A stretch of 64,000 nt of DNA from Streptacidiphilus sp. ASG 303. Lineage in GTDB: Bacteria > Actinomycetota > Actinomycetes > Streptomycetales > Streptomycetaceae. The notes beneath the pieces are model-generated. The model did no database searches. It was not told the origin of the DNA and saw nothing but the letters and a program-made list of their open reading frames with translations. The stretch lies in the NCBI RefSeq assembly GCF_020991365.1, contig NZ_JAJLRA010000005.1, positions 62,001-126,000 of the forward strand, given 5' to 3'. Shown one piece after another: positions 17,750-23,909 of this stretch (position 1 is its first letter; each line of letters starts with the position of its first letter). A program made the translations under genes and the position numbers.

Positions 17750-18958
17750 CTACGGGACGGCCGCGAGGGCGTAGTCGGGCAGGTCGATGTCCCTGGCCTT
17801 GGCGAACTGCGCGGCGAGCAGGTTCCGCAGCGGCCGGCGGTTCATCGCGCGCATCGAGGCGTTCCGCAGCCGGATGGCCAGGGCGCCGGAGGGGGCGTAC
17901 CCGGAGGCGCCCCCGGGCGGCAGCTGCTGCGCCTGGGCGACGTAGGGGCGCATGAGCCGGTCGTAGGCCGCGAAGGCGGCACGGTGGTCGCCCCCGGCGG
18001 CGGAGAGCTCGCCGGCCAGGACGTAGGCGCCGACCAGGGCGAGGCTGGTCCCCAGGCCCGTGAGCGGCGTCGGGCAGTACCCGGCGTCGCCGAGCAGCAC
18101 GGTCCGCCCGCGCGACCAGCGGTCGAGGTGCACCTGGCCCACGGAGTCGAAGGAGAAGTCGGGCGCCTCGCGCATGGCCCGCAGGAGGCGCGGGACCTCC
18201 CACCCGGCACCGGCGAAGCGCCGGGCCAGCAGGTCCCGCTGGGCCGCGGTGTCGCGGCGGTCGAGGGCGAGCGGCTCCGACCGGAAGCTGAGCCCCGCCT
18301 TGGTCTCGCCGGCCAGGCGGCCGGGGCGGGCCGAGGCCACGAGCCCGCCGGGCGCGTTGTGCATGAGGAACCAGCCGTCGAGGCCCATGTCCTCGGCGAC
18401 GGTGAACCAGGAGGTGTACAGGCCCAGGGGCCGGACGCACTCCTCCTCCGGGCCGAAGGCCAGGGCGCGCACCGCGGAGTGCAGCCCGTCCGCGCCCACG
18501 ACGAGCCCGAAGCGGCGCGGACCGGCCTTCTCGAGGACGGCGGTGACGCCGTCGGCGTCCTCGGCGAGCCCGGTCACGGTGTCGTCGAAGAGGTACCGGG
18601 TGCCCGGCAGGGCGGCCTCGTGGAGCAGGTTCGCGAGGTCGTCGCGGAGGATCTCGACCTCGGAGACGATGCCCTCGCCGCCGAAGGCGTCCACCGGCAT
18701 CCGGGCGGCGACGCGGCCGCGGGCGTCGACCATCGCGATGCCGCGCTGGTCGACGGAGAGGGCCTTCGCCCGGTTCAGCAGGCCCATCCGCTCGACCACG
18801 GTGCGGCCGGCGCCGCGCAGGTCGACGGTCTGGCCGCCCGGCCGGGGGCCGGGGGCGCGCTCGACGACGGTGGGCGTGAAGCCGGCCCGGCAGAGCCAGT
18901 GGGCCAGGGCGTTCCCGGCGATGCCGCCGCCGGAGATGAGGATGTCCGTGTTCTCCAT
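17750..18958 (-). CDS. FAD-dependent monooxygenase (class A flavoprotein)
   Basis: A 402-residue p-hydroxybenzoate-hydroxylase-fold enzyme. It shows the N-terminal dinucleotide motif ILISGGGIAGNALAHWLCRAG, the DG motif LVVGADGLHSAVR and the second FAD motif RTVLLGDAGYCPTPLTGLGT. Such enzymes hydroxylate or inactivate aromatic compounds and antibiotics using NAD(P)H and O2; TetX-like tetracycline inactivators belong here, but the substrate cannot be read from sequence. It is divergent from a GntR-TetR hybrid regulator, with operators between. The promoter has a good -35/-10 pair whose predicted transcript starts a few bases from the ATG, so the message is probably leaderless. Confidence 0.88.
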   Translation of the reverse strand: MENTDILISGGGIAGNALAHWLCRAGFTPTVVERAPGPRPGGQTVDLRGAGRTVVERMGLLNRAKALSVDQRGIAMVDARGRVAARMPVDAFGGEGIVSEVEILRDDLANLLHEAALPGTRYLFDDTVTGLAEDADGVTAVLEKAGPRRFGLVVGADGLHSAVRALAFGPEEECVRPLGLYTSWFTVAEDMGLDGWFLMHNAPGGLVASARPGRLAGETKAGLSFRSEPLALDRRDTAAQRDLLARRFAGAGWEVPRLLRAMREAPDFSFDSVGQVHLDRWSRGRTVLLGDAGYCPTPLTGLGTSLALVGAYVLAGELSAAGGDHRAAFAAYDRLMRPYVAQAQQLPPGGASGYAPSGALAIRLRNASMRAMNRRPLRNLLAAQFAKARDIDLPDYALAAVP

Positions 18959-18965
18959 GACGCGG

Positions 18966-18994
18966 AATGTACAGCGTACACTTCACTGCATCAA
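18966..18994 (-). promoter_or_regulatory. Promoter of the FAD monooxygenase gene
   Basis: On the minus strand, TTGATG (-35; 18994-18989) and TACATT (-10; 18971-18966) are separated by exactly 17 bases. The -10 ends seven bases before the ATG, which predicts a leaderless mRNA. Confidence 0.6.
18968..18980. promoter_or_regulatory. TetR-type operator overlapping the monooxygenase promoter
   Basis: TGTACAGCGTACA consists of perfect 5-bp arms TGTAC/GTACA around a 3-base spacer. It covers the -10 and spacer of the monooxygenase promoter, a position suited to repression. Confidence 0.55.
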
Positions 18995-19030
18995 GCCCCG
19001 AAAAGCCATGAAGGACAGGGCACTTCTTCC

Positions 19031-19050
19031 CCAGCGCACTAGTGCGCTGG
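19031..19050. promoter_or_regulatory. 20-bp perfect palindrome in the divergent intergenic region
   Basis: CCAGCGCACTAGTGCGCTGG is perfectly self-complementary over 20 bases. It shares the core GCACTAGTGC with a second copy 91 bp downstream at the regulator's start. It is probably an operator of the divergent GntR-TetR hybrid. Confidence 0.6.
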
Positions 19051-19126
19051 CGCGCGGGGGCCCTGGTGCGGGCCCCGGCGCGGGGCGTCGCGGCAGCGTG
19101 ACGGCTAGGGTGGTGCGGCCCGGAGT

Positions 19127-19136
19127 GCACTAGTGC
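19127..19136. promoter_or_regulatory. Second GCACTAGTGC operator, at the regulator start
   Basis: The 10-bp palindrome GCACTAGTGC repeats the core of the 19031-19050 site and ends seven bases before the regulator's ATG. A TAGGGT -10-like element lies at 19106-19111. This placement fits autoregulation. Confidence 0.55.
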
Positions 19137-19143
19137 GGAGGGG

Positions 19144-20148
19144 ATGCCCGTGGACGGGACGGAGGCGCCGCGCTCCGGCCGGATCGCCGCGGAGCTGCGC
19201 CGGCGGATCGCGGCGGGCGAGCTGGCTCCCGGGGACCGGGTGCCCTCGACCCGGGAGATCACCCGCGAGTGGGGCGTGGCGATGGCCACCGCCACCAGGG
19301 CGCTCACCGAACTGCGCCGCGAGGGCCTGGTCCGGGCGGTCCCGGGCGTCGGCACCGTCGTCGCCGACGCCGGCGCGGGCGCGGGCGCGGGCCGGCCGGT
19401 CCGGGACGCCCGGCAGACCGGACCGCGCCCCGCCCCCGCCCCCGCCCCAGCCCCTGCGGCACGCGCCCGCCGCAGGAGCGCCACCGACGGGGCGCTCACG
19501 CCCGGACGGGTCGTCACCACCGCCGTCGCGGTCGCCGACGCGGAGGGGCTGGCCGCGGTCTCGATGCGCCGGGTCGCCGCCGAGCTGGGCGTCTCCACCA
19601 TGGCGCTCTACCGGCACGTGGCCGACAAGGACGACCTGCTCCTGCAGATGATGGACGCGGCCTTCTCCGAGCAGCCGCTCCCCGCCGACCCGCCGGAGGG
19701 CTGGCGGGAGCGGCTCACGGTCGCCGCCCGGCTGCTGTGGGGCATGTTCCGCCGCCACCCGTGGCTCGCCCCGGCCCTGTCCCTAACCCGGCCCCAGCCG
19801 GTGCCCGGCGCGCTGCCCTTCACCGAGTGGGCCCTCGCGGCCCTGGAGGGCCGCGGCCTCGACCTCCCCACGGTCATGACCGCCCACCTCACCCTGGTCA
19901 ACTACGTGCGCGGCACCGCCGTCAACGTCGAGGCGGAGACGGAGGCGGAGGCGCTCAGCGGCCTGGACGTCGAGGAGTGGCTGGAGACCCAGGGACCGGC
20001 GCTCGGGGCGCTCCTGGCCACCGGCCGCTTCCCCGCCCTAGGACGGCTCACCGCAGCCGGGTACGAGCTCGACCTGGACGTCCTCTTCGAGTTCGGCCTG
20101 CAGCGCCTCCTCGACGGCATCGCGGTGCTCCTCGGCGAGACGCCCTGA
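19144..20148 (+). CDS. GntR-TetR hybrid transcriptional regulator
   Basis: A 334-residue protein with two DNA-binding domains. Residues about 12-75 form a GntR winged helix (GRIAAELRRRIAAGELAPGD...VPSTREITREWGV). After an Ala/Pro-rich linker (about 80-115), residues about 118-165 form a TetR helix-turn-helix (VSMRRVAAELGVSTMALYRH then VADKDDLL), followed by a TetR_C ligand-binding domain. GntR-to-TetR fusions are known in actinomycetes. It is divergent from the FAD monooxygenase, and the intergenic region carries two different palindrome families, one per binding domain at face value. It most likely represses the monooxygenase and itself until an aromatic or antibiotic ligand binds. Confidence 0.88.
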   Translation: MPVDGTEAPRSGRIAAELRRRIAAGELAPGDRVPSTREITREWGVAMATATRALTELRREGLVRAVPGVGTVVADAGAGAGAGRPVRDARQTGPRPAPAPAPAPAARARRRSATDGALTPGRVVTTAVAVADAEGLAAVSMRRVAAELGVSTMALYRHVADKDDLLLQMMDAAFSEQPLPADPPEGWRERLTVAARLLWGMFRRHPWLAPALSLTRPQPVPGALPFTEWALAALEGRGLDLPTVMTAHLTLVNYVRGTAVNVEAETEAEALSGLDVEEWLETQGPALGALLATGRFPALGRLTAAGYELDLDVLFEFGLQRLLDGIAVLLGETP

Positions 20149-20287
20149 CCCGGCGCCCGCGGAACCGGCGGCGCGCGCCCCGGCCCGCGGCGCACGGCGG
20201 ACCGGGGTGGACGGCGCCCCGCGCCACCGGCGCCGGCCGCCAGGCCCCGGGCCGCCCGCCGCGGCCCGGTCGCCGCCCGCCGTCCGG

Positions 20288-21019
20288 TCACCGCCCGCCG
20301 AGCAGGCTCCGGACCGCCAGGCGCGAGACGTTCGCCAGGCCCCGCACCAGCACGGGGGTGAGCAGGACCAGGGCCACGCCGAGCAGGCAGGTCCCGGTGA
20401 TCTGGGCGGGCGAGGTGAGGACGTACTCGTGGTGCCTGCCGTTCCGGGTGTACTCGAAGAGGCGGTAGCCCGGCCAGGGCGTCCAGCGGGCGAGGGCCCA
20501 GTGGTAGGCGGGGTAGAGCGCGAGCACCCAGCCGGTGACCAGGAACGTCAGCGAGACGGTGGAGGCGAGGATCGCCCAGGGGAGCATCACCACCTGGTAC
20601 AGCACCGCCCTCCAGCCCGCGGCGTCGGCCAGCCGGGCGGTGACGAGGCCCCAGAACCCGGGGCGTCGCGGCCGGACGGGCGGCGGGGCGGCGACGTCGA
20701 GCCCGAGCATGCCCCGGGCCCGCGCGCGCTCCAGTGCGCCGAGGCCCCGCGCGCCCGCCGTCAGCGCGGCCAGCACCGGCAGCCCGACCACGGTCACGAG
20801 CAGGGAGGCGCCGGCGGAGAGGAGCGTGACGGCGAAGCAGAAGCCCGCGACGGCGACGGGCAGCGACGACAGGGCGTGGCCGATCTCGCGGTAGGCGGCA
20901 CCGGACACCGGCGCCAGCCAGAAGGGCGGCCGCCGGGCGGCGCCGGACGCGGTCCGCTCGCGGACGCCGCGGCCGGCGCGGTGGCCGTACTCGCCGGACA
21001 GCGGGGTGCTGGTGCTCAT
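20288..21019 (-). CDS. Standalone sensor-domain membrane protein
   Basis: A 243-residue protein matching the putative sensor domain that usually sits N-terminal to Streptomyces histidine kinases. It has four hydrophobic segments (about residues 45-95 and 125-235) with the signatures REIGHALSSLPVAVAGF, LPWAILASTVSLTFLVTGWV and YRLFEYTRNGRHHEY. Here no kinase domain follows, and no kinase or response regulator gene is adjacent. The ATG at 21019 has GAGGA six bases upstream. It converges on the GntR-TetR gene. The function is unknown; it might pair with a kinase elsewhere. Confidence 0.78.
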   Translation of the reverse strand: MSTSTPLSGEYGHRAGRGVRERTASGAARRPPFWLAPVSGAAYREIGHALSSLPVAVAGFCFAVTLLSAGASLLVTVVGLPVLAALTAGARGLGALERARARGMLGLDVAAPPPVRPRRPGFWGLVTARLADAAGWRAVLYQVVMLPWAILASTVSLTFLVTGWVLALYPAYHWALARWTPWPGYRLFEYTRNGRHHEYVLTSPAQITGTCLLGVALVLLTPVLVRGLANVSRLAVRSLLGGR

Positions 21020-21264
21020 CTCGGTCCTCGTTCCTCCGGGGTTCCGGCTCCCTCGCGGCCGGCTCCCCCACGATGTCCCGCCGGACCCCTCCCCCGGAAT
21101 CCGGCGGGCCGCCCGGTGCGGGGTGGGGCTGTCCCCACCCCGGCGTCCCCGCGGGCGCCGCGCCCGGGCGGATCCGTGCGGGCCGGACCGGCACGCGGGG
21201 AGGCCGGGGCCGGACCCGCGGACGCGGACGGAATACGGGCCGCGGCCGCGCGGAATCCGCACTC

Positions 21265-21278
21265 TGCACTAAAGTGCA
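21265..21278. promoter_or_regulatory. Inverted repeat upstream of the RiPP genes
   Basis: TGCACT-AA-AGTGCA has perfect 6-bp arms and encloses a TAAAGT -10-like hexamer (21270-21275). It lies about 300 bp upstream of the precursor gene and about 250 bp upstream of the sensor gene on the other strand. The half-site GCACT is the same as in the 19031 and 19127 palindromes, but with two extra central bases. Confidence 0.35.
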
Positions 21279-21423
21279 TCCGGGCGTGGAGAATCAGGCA
21301 GGATGCCATCCGTTTCCACCGCTTTTCCCACCGGATACATGATCCGCACCACGCCTCCCGCATGTTCGCTTTTGCGGCGGAACACCCCGCGCGAAATCGG
21401 GTCGGGACGACACCGCTCCGCCG

Positions 21424-21439
21424 TGTGACGTGCATCACC
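21424..21439 (+). promoter_or_regulatory. CRP-like site upstream of the RiPP precursor gene
   Basis: TGTGACGTGCATCACC fits the TGTGA-N6-TCAC(A/C) pattern of CRP-family regulators, including the GTG-N8-CAC core described for Streptomyces Crp. It ends just before a TTGACG hexamer, so activation from an adjacent position is plausible. Confidence 0.4.
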
Positions 21440-21440
21440 A

Positions 21441-21469
21441 TTGACGCGTGAGATCCCCTGGGATTCACT
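21441..21469 (+). promoter_or_regulatory. Candidate promoter of the atropopeptide operon
   Basis: TTGACG (21441-21446) as -35, then 17 bases and TTCACT (21464-21469) as a weak -10. It is about 100 bp upstream of the precursor start. The -35 is convincing, the -10 is not. Confidence 0.35.
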
Positions 21470-21571
21470 CGTCGCGGCGAGGGGAAGCGGAGTACCGGAA
21501 GAATCGGAAAACAATTCCCGCAAGGCTCGCCGAGCATTTCCGTCATCCGCGACGACCGCAGGAGGAAATTC

Positions 21572-21652
21572 ATGAAGCTCGTCGGTTCCCTCAAGAAGAA
21601 GCTCTCGGGCGAGAAGAGCCTGAAGGCGTACGCCTGGTACATCTGGTACTAG
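21572..21652 (+). CDS. Atropopeptide (tryptorubin-type) RiPP precursor peptide
   Basis: A 26-residue peptide. The start is very well supported: AGGAGGAAATTC immediately precedes ATG. The first 20 residues are a Lys-rich leader (MKLVGSLKKKLSGEK..., ending LKAY). The last six, encoded right before TAG, are AWYIWY. That hexapeptide is the sequence of tryptorubin A, a Streptomyces atropopeptide in which a P450 forms C-C and C-N bonds between Trp and Tyr side chains. The next gene, 143 bp downstream, is a cytochrome P450 with unusual features, as the pathway requires. The gene falls below the length limits of routine gene calling. The leader must be removed by a protease not encoded as a dedicated cluster gene. 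Confidence 0.93.
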   Translation: MKLVGSLKKKLSGEKSLKAYAWYIWY

Positions 21653-21795
21653 AAGGCGGGCGGTTCGCCGGAAGCGCGGGGTCGTCGAATCCCCTGCGGG
21701 AAAGGCGGCCGCGGCCTCCCGGCATTCCGCTCTCCGGCGCGTCCGGCGCGGCCCCCGAAGGCCCGCCGGGCGCGCCGCCCGCTCCTGGAGATCCC

Positions 21796-22842
21796 ATGCA
21801 CGCTTCCGTCACAGCCCCGGGGCGCCGCGCGACGGCCTTCGCCCCGCGGATCGACGCGCTCCTCCGCGACCACCTCGGCGAGGATGTCTTCCGACTGGAT
21901 CCCGGAACCGTGGGAGTCGCCTCTCCGGCGCTGATCGACGAGATCCTCGCGGCCCGTCCCGCCAACGACTTCGAACGTCCCACGTTCAAACCGCTCCAGG
22001 GCAGGGCCATTCCCAGGACCGAGGCGTCCGCGCTCATGCGCGCGGTCGGCCAGGACGTCCGCGCCGCCCTGCAGACCCCGGTGGACCTCTCGGCCGACCT
22101 GTCGGGCGAGTGGCCGCACGTCGCGCACAACCATCTCCGGGACCTGGTCTTCGGGTCCGACCCGTACCGGCTGAAGGTCCTGGTGGACCGCAGGCTGGAG
22201 TGGACGCCCAAACTGACCTGGGCCGTCATCGCCGGTGGTGCGGCCCTGCCCCGGGACCGCGGCACCGGACGCCCGGCCTCCCGCCTCGCCGCCGCCACCG
22301 CGGCCCCGACGTACGGGGAACGCCGCCACGCCATGGGCATGTACCGGCGGGCGGCCGCTCCGGTCTGCTTCACCGTCTCCGCCCTCGTCGCGAACGCGCT
22401 GTGGCTCGGCGCCCCCTTCGCCGACGACGTGCCCAACCGGCACATCATCCACGAGTCGCTCCGGCTGCTCCCGGTCTCCTGGAACCTGCTCCGGGTGGCC
22501 TCCCCCGAGTTCCACGCCCTGGACGGGCGGATCGGCGCCGGGGACGACGTGCTGATGCTGCCGCTGCTGAGCCACCGTGACCCCGCCGTCTGGGACGCGC
22601 CGCTGGAGTTCCGCCCCGAGCGGTGGAACCACCTCGACCCCGACGACACCCCGGGCTACCTACCCTTCGGCCACGCCAACGAGCGCTGCTGGGGCCGCCA
22701 CATGGTCATGCCGCTCGCCGAGCGCCTCCTCGACATCGCCCGGCACAACGGCCTCGCCCCGGACCCGGGGCAGACCACCGCCCGCGTGCCCCTCGCCGGC
22801 CTGATGAGCGTCGTCGGCGTCCGGATGGTGCCGCGCTCCTGA
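21796..22842 (+). CDS. Cytochrome P450 of the atropopeptide cluster
   Basis: A 348-residue P450, shorter than the usual about 400 residues. Seen: the ExxR pair in HESLRL (Glu220, Arg223), FRPERWN, and the heme loop FGHANERCWGRHMV with Cys298 as thiolate ligand. The usual I-helix AGxDT motif is not recognisable; the corresponding stretch reads VSALVANALWLGAPF. A degenerate oxygen-activation motif fits enzymes that crosslink substrate side chains rather than hydroxylate. By context it should install all crosslinks on the AWYIWY core. The ATG at 21796 has a GGAG eight bases before. No ferredoxin or reductase gene is adjacent, so redox partners come from elsewhere. A strong terminator follows. 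Confidence 0.9.
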   Translation: MHASVTAPGRRATAFAPRIDALLRDHLGEDVFRLDPGTVGVASPALIDEILAARPANDFERPTFKPLQGRAIPRTEASALMRAVGQDVRAALQTPVDLSADLSGEWPHVAHNHLRDLVFGSDPYRLKVLVDRRLEWTPKLTWAVIAGGAALPRDRGTGRPASRLAAATAAPTYGERRHAMGMYRRAAAPVCFTVSALVANALWLGAPFADDVPNRHIIHESLRLLPVSWNLLRVASPEFHALDGRIGAGDDVLMLPLLSHRDPAVWDAPLEFRPERWNHLDPDDTPGYLPFGHANERCWGRHMVMPLAERLLDIARHNGLAPDPGQTTARVPLAGLMSVVGVRMVPRS

Positions 22843-22885
22843 GGCGGCCGGGCCGCCGGATGCCGGTGCCTCCGCTGGACCCGGC

Positions 22886-22928
22886 GGCCGACGGGCGCCG
22901 GAAACGCTCGTCCCGGCGCCCGTCGGCC
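22886..22928. terminator. Terminator closing the atropopeptide operon
   Basis: Perfect 16-bp stem GGCCGACGGGCGCCGG / CCGGCGCCCGTCGGCC with an 11-base loop. It lies between the P450 and the convergent protease gene. Confidence 0.78.
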
Positions 22929-23055
22929 CCTGGCACGGCACGGCACCCGGACTGCGCGTCGAACGCCCGCCGCTCCCTCCGCAGCCCCGTGCCCGCACCT
23001 GCGTCAGGAACCCGCTCCGGGCCGACGGCCCGGCCGTTCTCCGGGGAAGGCGGGT

Positions 23056-23889
23056 TCAGCCGCCCGCGGCGACGGCGCGGCGGTAGAGGGCGGTGACGCC
23101 GGGCCCGAAGACGGAGCTGTAGGAGACCTCGTCGGTGTCTCCGCCCTGCTCGTGGCCGCCGATGACGCCGACGACGGTGCCGGTGCGGGCCGGGTCGGCG
23201 CGGTCGGTGCCGGTCACCCAGGGGCTGCCGCTGGTGCCCTGGCTGTACGAGGAGCAGGCGATGCGCAGCTGCCCGGCGCTGATCCGGGTGGCGGTGTTGG
23301 TACAGGTGAGGGGCTCCTCGCCGGAGTCGGGGTAGCCGGTGAGGCGGACCCGGGCGTGGTCGGCGGGGCTGGCGCCGAGGCGGTTGCCGCCCACCGCGTC
23401 CTCGACGCGGGCCCCGTCCGTGCGGCTGACGACGGCGAACGCGACGTCGGCGTCCTCGTCGCCGTCGGAGTCCCAGCGGGGGTCGGTGAAGGTGCGGGCG
23501 AGGTGCCACACGCCGTAGGGGGCGGTGCCGTTGCGGTACCCGGGGACGAAGAGCAGGTCGCCGCCCGCCCCGGGGTCGTCGAGGCAGTGGGCTGCGGTGA
23601 GGACCAGGCTGCGGCCGGGGCTGTCGACGACGCTGGCCGTGCAGAAGTGCCCGTTGGCGAGGCTGCCCCGGAAGAGTGCGCCGACCCGGGCGGCCTGGGG
23701 CGTGCGGTGGGAGACGTGGGCCGTGCCGGGGCGGTGGGCCAGGACGGCGCTGGTGGGCGTGGCGCCGGCGGCGAGCAGGAGGGAGGCGAGCAGGACGACG
23801 CCGGCGGGGGCGCCGGGCCACCGGCGCCGCCCGGCGGCGGGCCCCGGCGCCTCGGCGGTCGCGGTCTTCACGCCCCTACTGTGCACCAT
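23056..23889 (-). CDS. Secreted trypsin-like serine protease
   Basis: About 277 residues (ATG at 23889; a GTG at 23871 with a nearby TAGGGG is an equally possible start). After a signal helix (about residues 28-48) comes a chymotrypsin-fold domain with all three catalytic residues: His101 in VLTAAHC, Asp148 in DEDADVAF and Ser220 in QGTSGSPW. The active-site motif is GTSGSP rather than GDSGGP, which places it with the trypsin-like peptidases of the V8/glutamyl-like branch. It follows nrfD on the same strand by only 20 bp but is functionally unrelated to formate dehydrogenase. Its neighbour in the other direction is the RiPP P450. Confidence 0.87.
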   Translation of the reverse strand: MVHSRGVKTATAEAPGPAAGRRRWPGAPAGVVLLASLLLAAGATPTSAVLAHRPGTAHVSHRTPQAARVGALFRGSLANGHFCTASVVDSPGRSLVLTAAHCLDDPGAGGDLLFVPGYRNGTAPYGVWHLARTFTDPRWDSDGDEDADVAFAVVSRTDGARVEDAVGGNRLGASPADHARVRLTGYPDSGEEPLTCTNTATRISAGQLRIACSSYSQGTSGSPWVTGTDRADPARTGTVVGVIGGHEQGGDTDEVSYSSVFGPGVTALYRRAVAAGG

Positions 23890-23909
23890 GGCGCGCCCGC
23901 GCGCGGGGG

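Noticed and set aside
21448..21795. N-terminal extension of the P450 from 21448
   Set aside because: The frame runs through the promoter and the precursor gene; ATG 21796 has a ribosome binding site and gives a normal P450 N-terminus.
21796..22842. P450 as a truncated pseudogene because of its 348-residue length
   Set aside because: ExxR, PERW and heme-Cys motifs are in one uninterrupted frame with a proper start and terminator; compact size fits the RiPP-P450 context.
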